DNA from: Sequoia sempervirens
Lineage: Eukaryota > Streptophyta > Pinopsida > Cupressales > Cupressaceae
DNA: 64,000 bases
NCBI GenBank assembly: GCA_007258455.2
Contig: VDFB02275530.1
Coordinates: forward strand, 40,791-104,790
Direction of reading: 5' to 3'
Shown here: positions 58,804 through 64,000 of the stretch, piece after piece
Position numbering within the stretch: the stretch's first letter is position 1
How the letters are laid out: every line of letters begins with the position of its first letter
Position numbers and translations under genes: made by a program
The notes under the pieces: model-generated
Told to the model about the DNA's origin: nothing
The model's input: the letters and a program-made list of their open reading frames with translations, nothing else
Databases searched by the model: none

Positions 58804-59036
58804 TTTCCCTGAGGTTTGACCTACCTCATGCTTGCTAACTTCTACTTGAAGTTTTCAATTTAAGGTTTTTTATTAGTCTAAGCATGGTTATCTCCATTTT
58901 ACACATAATCACTACTTAGCATTCCACACACACTTAAAGAAAGATGAAACATTTAACACTAAATTATAAATTCATTTCATTTTCAAGAAATTTCTACACT
59001 TTATTCATTATCAAGTTTTAAAACAAGGGTTTTCTT

Positions 59037-59327
59037 TCATTTTAGAGTGAGGGGTGTGTATTCTTGTGACTCATCAAAACTGATGACAATACTTTTCATT
59101 GGTTGATGCACAAGTAAGTGCTCATCCATTTTCCTTGGTTGCTTAGATGGGTTGTTTACACTATTCTCACCATGTACATGTTGTGAAGAAGATGGTTTAT
59201 TATCCAGCTTTGCCTAGATTCTTGCAGCCCATCCTTCGGCCTGTTTGATCTTTGCCCTAACGGTCTTGATGTGTTCTATAGCATGGGAATTTTTTTTTGT
59301 TTCCTTCAACCACTCCTCGCTATCCAT
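59037..59327 (-). pseudogene. Leader ORF upstream of Gypsy gag
   Basis: Reads MDSEEWLKETKKNSHAIEH, then IKTVRAKIKQAEGWAARI, one TAG, AKLDNKPSSSQHV and QPRKMDEHLLVHQ, ending at a TGA. About 96 codons between PBS and gag. No domain known to me. It could be the original gag N-terminus shifted out of frame, or a separate small protein. Confidence 0.45.
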
Positions 59328-59520
59328 GTTGGTCCCTTCAACCGACTTGGTCAGAGATTCTCACTCCTTTTTTCCTTTTAGGTAATGCTCATTACCAGCT
59401 ATGTACTTACAAGTAGTTTGTTTGGTACACACCATTCTGGCACAAGGTGATCAAATTTTAGTCTTATAATTCATGCGCAATACTTACACAATGAGCTCAT
59501 AGGCCTGTGTGTTTAATCTG

Positions 59521-59535
59521 GATGCTCTAATACCA
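59521..59535 (-). other. Primer binding site, initiator-Met tRNA type
   Basis: On minus TGGTATTAGAGC follows the LTR end TTGTTACA after two bases. It is one base from the standard TGGTATCAGAGC. Confidence 0.85.
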
Positions 59536-62095
59536 CGTGTAACAACCAATATCCTTCTGGCATAGATTAACTAAGAGTTTTCACCAAAAGGTTAAAACAT
59601 AAACAAGAAAAGTGTTTTTTTTTTTGAAAACATGAAAACATAAACTATCATGTACTACTGCATTTCATTTGCATAATCATATAAAGAAAATTTCATTGTT
59701 ACTTTTTAACTGATATCCCAATATCAAAAACAAGATATAAATATTTTTAGCATATAATTGATTAAGCTAAATAAAGAACTATGAGAGAATAGGGTCAAAG
59801 AACCTCATCTGATTCTTATTGTCTTCCAAGCCTTGGCATGCCACCTGCAAGAGGGAGAGAATCATTTGGGTGCTTTACCTCAAACCTTGGACTTAAGCGG
59901 TCCCCTGCTCACCTTCTTGATTGGAAGTGGCCCTACCCTTCAATGAAAGGTTTTTTGGGAACCCTTTTAGTTTTCCATTTGAGCCCTAGTGTTGTGCCCT
60001 GCTTAACTAACACTGTTGTACTACCATGGATACCCTCCAACCAAGCACAAAAACTCTAGCTAGCTAAGCAACCGGGTCACGGTGAACTGACAAGTGCAAT
60101 CAATGGCTCTTGCACTTACTATGGCCATAGTTTATGTACAATTGTACAAACACTTCTAGAGCATATTCATGGTTCACCCACCCTGCTCGACTTGGAAAAT
60201 GCTACTAACCTAGAGCATACTAGAGGCACCTACTCTGCCCCACACGTAAACACAAAAGAAATAGTTCACTAGGTTTGGACTCCTTCAAAACCCTTTTGGA
60301 AATAGACAAGGATACATTTTAAAACTAGGGCACACTTGCCCCTTAAAGATTCATTTTCATGTATACCCGAAATATGAGGCATGAGCCTCGAATCTTGGCT
60401 TCGGCCTTTGGTTCATGTTTATCCTAACACTTTAGGATTCTTTCCTATATAATTTAACCTGAATGGACAAAATTCAAAAGGATAGCTCTTTACTCGAGAA
60501 TCCTTAGCGAAGATTTAGGACTCAAGAAAACCTTAGTAGGGTTTGAACCTTTGCTTTGACAACTCAGTTTTTGGAATAAAGACTTTCTATAACTCTTAAA
60601 GATTCAATATTTAAACAAAATTTACTTTTAAATGTGACAATTTTTCCACCTTGCACCATTGTGCTCCATACTGGTTCTTATCATAGTTTGAGAAAAAAAT
60701 TATCCTTAAAAGATTTTAAAACAAGCACATCTACCAACCCTACCTAGGTCAAATCATACAAGCTTTCTAAGCACTTTACAACTCTAGCAAAAGCACGAGC
60801 TCAAGGCTCTTTATTCTAGAGAAAATAACAAAACAACTATCGATTAACAAACTTAGCAACTATTCCGGCTCTTCTAAAACACAAGCTCCTCTTCAAGATG
60901 AATTTAAACATGTATCAAATAACAATGGAGCATCAACTCTAGTTTCCTCCTTTCAAATTCATAAAATCAAATAACCAAATTGGGTTTATTAGATAGCATA
61001 AACTTAAGCTTTTGCAACAAGTTTCTAGCTTCAACTCGTTTAAGCCTCTAACTACCATTTTCAAACAATTCAAGAAATAGAAAAGACTAGAAAGAAAGAC
61101 AACATGCTCTATATTCAGCTCCAAAAAGTTTCTAACCACCAACTTGTAGCATTTCAAGTGGTGATAAAAGAACAACAAAAAGGAATGGTTACATGCATAA
61201 TATACAAATCTTAAAAGCCTCTAAGTTGTCACTCTTAATCACAAAAAATGGTAAATGAATATAATTGAGAGATTACATGCCTACTACAGATTGAGTGGGA
61301 AAGTGTCATAGACTAATTAGTTGTGGTTGAGCCAAAAAAACACTACAATACTAATTTCACTTTTCAACTAACAACTCCAACTATAGTTGCCTCTTCTCCT
61401 TCAGATGAAGAACTTATAAAGTCATTGATTTCCTTAACTTATCCCAGAATACAATCTTTCCAACCCTTACAAAATTCATAAGAATTGTATATATATAGGT
61501 CGATCCAAAAATAGTACCAAGAATTGGTTGCAAAATAGTTCTAAAACCCCCCAAACTTTTACCACCGTCGCCTAAGAATGGACATTCCAATTATTGGTAA
61601 AAATCAATTTAAAAAAACTGAGTGCTCTCAAGGGTGGGCGAACTACCATTTTCCTCATGACAAGTAAATATTTTGTTACACCAAGGCAATCAAGAGTCAG
61701 TTATCAAGAGTGGTTGTTATCACAATTCCAAGCATTCCATGTTGCCTAGCCACGTCGACCAACTAAGAGTGTAAAAGCTCAACAATAATGTTATGCAGCA
61801 AAAGGAAAATAATAATGGTCCAACTAATAAAAACAAGCTGATTAAATCTTATAAATAACCCTCGTTAATCTAGCATCGATATTCATATATATCCTTGCCT
61901 TGACCAAAAGCGAGGAATGCAAAATATGTAGAAAGAATTAGAAGATAATCCTAAGCCGCTAAGGTTATGCGGGAATATTTTATTAATAGCAAGATAAATG
62001 ACCATTTATCGATTTCCTTAATTTATCTTACCTTAAGAAAGGCGATGAATACATATACTAGCTATTGCACTTTGTGCAATGGGTACGCCGAAGAG

Positions 62096-62964
62096 GTGCG
62101 AAAGGTCAATTAGGAAAAAATTGGTTTATTTTTTACACACATTAGTGTAGTAAATAAGATCAATTGACAGATCATTTAGAAAATAGTTTTAATAATAATA
62201 ATATTATTATTTTATTATAGAATAATATTTATTCAATATTTTTCTTTCAAATATCTAAATTATTCTATATAAATTAAAAAAAAAAAATTGTTTTAAATAT
62301 ATTATTATGTATAAAAAATTACTTTAATAAAAAATATTTATTTTTTCAATTATCTAAATTATTCTATACAAATTAAATTAAAAAAATGTTTTTAAAATTG
62401 TTTTAAATATATTATTATGTATAAAAAATTACTTTAATAAAAATGATTTAATATTTGTTTCTTTGTGTGAAAGGTCAATTAGGAAAAAAATGGTTTATTT
62501 TTTAAACACATTAGTGTAGTAAATAAGATCAATTGATAGATCATTTAGAAAATGATTTTAATATTATTATTATTATTATAAAATAATATTTATTCAATAT
62601 TTTTCTTTGGATTATCTAAATTATTATATATAAATTCAAAAAAAAAATTGTTTTAAATATATTATTATGTATAAAAAATTACTTTAATAAAAATGATTTA
62701 ATATTTGTTTCTTTGTGTGAAAGGTCAATTAGGAAAAAAATGGTTTATTTTTTAAACACATTAGTGTAGTAAATAAGATCAATTGATAGATCATTTAGAA
62801 AATGATTTTAATATTATTATTATTATTATAAAATAATATTTATTCAATATTTTTCTTTGGATTATCTAAATTATTATATATAAATTCAAAAAAAAAATTG
62901 TTTTAAATATATTATTATGTATACAAAATTACTTTAATAAAAATTATTTAATATTTGTTTCTTT
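62096..62964. repeat. 250-bp AT-rich tandem repeats
   Basis: Two nearly identical 250-bp copies (62465-62714 and 62715-62964) follow a diverged, internally expanded copy (62096-62464). Each starts gtgtgaaaggtcaattagg. Confidence 0.9.
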
Positions 62965-63239
62965 CAATTATTAATTTTGCTATATAAATAAACAAATTTT
63001 CAATAAAATTGATTTTAAAATATTATTATTAGTATTAAAAAAATTACAATATAAATAAATATAATATGAAGTCGTCTACTTCATCATTAGTTATGAATAT
63101 AATTATATTATGAATCAAAAAAACAATATAATTATACTATTATTTTAAAAAGTAATTTACAGTATATAAAATTTAATATCTAATAGTATACTTTGTAGTG
63201 TATAAAATATAATTCAACGTAAAAATATTTTAATTTTGA

Positions 63240-63750
63240 CTTAAATTTTTAAATATAAATCCCTTTATTTCCGAACAAAAGAGGACAATGTATTTTTTAT
63301 AGGTCAGTGAAATCTCTGCCATGCCTCTGGGATAAAATAAATGTTTCGTCTCGGGGTTCGATTTTTAATTTTTCTTCCGACCACTTTTTTCCTCCCAAAT
63401 TTTATACAGCCACCACAAAAGTCTGGAAGCGTGCCGTGAAATTGACGTGGAAAACGGTGAAAGTACTATTTTGTCTGCGAAAATAACCGGTTATAAAAGC
63501 TGCAGTTAAAAAAAAAAGTGAACTTTCACGGTGAGAAAAAACAACTCGATGCTTCAACCCCCTTGCAACGGTTATCAACGATTTTCGGCCGTCCACGGAG
63601 AAAATAAGCTCGGAAAGGCGAAGCGACAGCGGCGGGGAAAGCAAAAAATGACGGACGGCTGAGATTCATTTTAATGTCAACCAGGCCTGCTGTGTTTCGA
63701 CGTTTGGCGAAATGAGCTTGACTGCATGGTTACCTTCGGCGTAATTACTA
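63240..63750. other. GC-richer promoter-like cargo of the insert
   Basis: Contrasts sharply with the AT-rich repeats beside it. Contains CG-rich words and ccggttataaaagctgcag, a TATA-like block near 63488-63506. It may be captured from a gene 5' region. The minus frame 63402-63644 (80 codons) shows no domain. Confidence 0.35.
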
Positions 63751-64000
63751 GAAATCACTTAATATTGCTACGGTGAAACATCCCCACCGCCTATAGGTGG
63801 TTTAAAAAGAAAATAATTTATAAAGATTTGATAACCCTTTAGTAAGCATAAATAATACAAGCAAAAATTTGATGGTCAAAATCAGTTTTTGGCCTTTTAA
63901 CATATGGATTTATTTAGCATTTATATGCATCGAGCCCTCTAACTTCCAATTGGCTTGTAAGCCAATTTTATTAACACGAATAAGTCAATGATAACTTGCA

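Larger units (their letters stand above)
62054..63751 (-). mobile_element. Helitron-like insertion inside the LTR
   Basis: The other LTR has only about 7 bp where this LTR has 1.7 kb. Read on minus, the insert begins TCTAGTAATTACGCC and ends with a perfect 7-bp hairpin (ATTGCAC AAA GTGCAAT) followed by AGCTAG then T, the shape of a Helitron 3' end (hairpin, CTRR, T). The 5' end starts TC, but the base before it is T, not the expected A. The sub-terminal word TACGCCGAAG is inverted at both ends, so a TIR element is possible. No helicase gene; it would be non-autonomous. Confidence 0.5.
50904..64000 (-). mobile_element. Chromovirus-like Gypsy retrotransposon, long LTRs
   Basis: LTRs at 50904-54217 and 59538 to beyond the window enclose a 5.3-kb internal region read on minus. 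Order: PBS, short leader frame, gag, protease, RT, RNase H, integrase, chromodomain-like tail, PPT. The order and the long LTRs fit Tekay/Del-type chromoviruses. Every domain carries stops, and key residues of protease and integrase are changed, so it is dead. The left LTR lacks about 75 bp at its outer end. Confidence 0.9.
59538..64000 (-). repeat. 5' LTR of the chromovirus-like element, runs off window
   Basis: Inner end TGTAACAACC at 59538. It is colinear with the other LTR up to the window edge (equivalent to about 53384), so roughly 830 bp lie outside. Contains the 1.7-kb insertion at 62054-63751. Confidence 0.9.

Overview
The window looks like transposon-rich intergenic plant nuclear DNA. 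It carries Copia, Gypsy, L1-type LINE, SINE and pogo-type elements plus one decayed NBS-LRR disease-resistance locus, and I found no intact ordinary host gene. Long decayed LTR elements, very low gene density and an NBS-LRR style resembling conifer sequences suggest a large-genome gymnosperm. That is an inference; nothing here fixes the species.

Layout. 1-1350: tail of a decayed LINE (minus). 1884-2076: a tRNA-derived SINE between perfect 20-bp target duplications. 2833-3120: LTR-like promoter fragment. 3312-5804: gag-only Copia relic. 5845-6608: imperfect tandem duplication. 6780-7080: AT/ACAT simple repeats. 7195-11230: NBS-LRR pseudogene (minus) with recognisable P-loop, GLPLA-like, MHD-like and LRR segments, split by introns and frameshifts. 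11231-15560: no gene, but several short inverted repeats and a possible LTR. 15584-23878: nearly complete LINE (minus) with ORF1 (DUF4283/zinc knuckle), ORF2 (endonuclease, reverse transcriptase, zf-RVT, RNase H) and an unexpected third ORF downstream. 24411-26215: satellite with nested 93/278/836-bp periodicity. 26420-36062: pogo/Tigger-type transposase pseudogene (plus), split by a 7.1-kb LTR element (28255-35351, minus) that has 2060-bp LTRs, AATCT target duplications and a gag plus acidic ORF but no pol. 36240-40140: no gene, with covarying hairpins at 37783-37931. 40145-42347: Gypsy PBS and gag (plus), cut by a second pol-less Gypsy element (42348-50903, minus). 50904-64000: chromovirus-like Gypsy (minus) with PBS, gag, protease, reverse transcriptase, RNase H, integrase, chromodomain-like tail and LTRs over 3.3 kb. 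Its right LTR carries a 1.7-kb Helitron-like insertion with promoter-like cargo and runs off the window.

How it works together. The genes do not form a pathway. The window is a stack of nested insertions: pogo split by the 7.1-kb element, the plus-strand Gypsy gag split by the 42348 element, and the chromovirus LTR split by the Helitron-like insert. Almost all coding regions carry nonsense codons, many explicable as C-to-T or G-to-A transitions, as expected of long-methylated plant DNA. The observations most worth following are the LINE third ORF, the acidic ORF of the pol-less element, the hierarchical satellite and the covarying hairpins. All calls come from reading the sequence; no database search was run.
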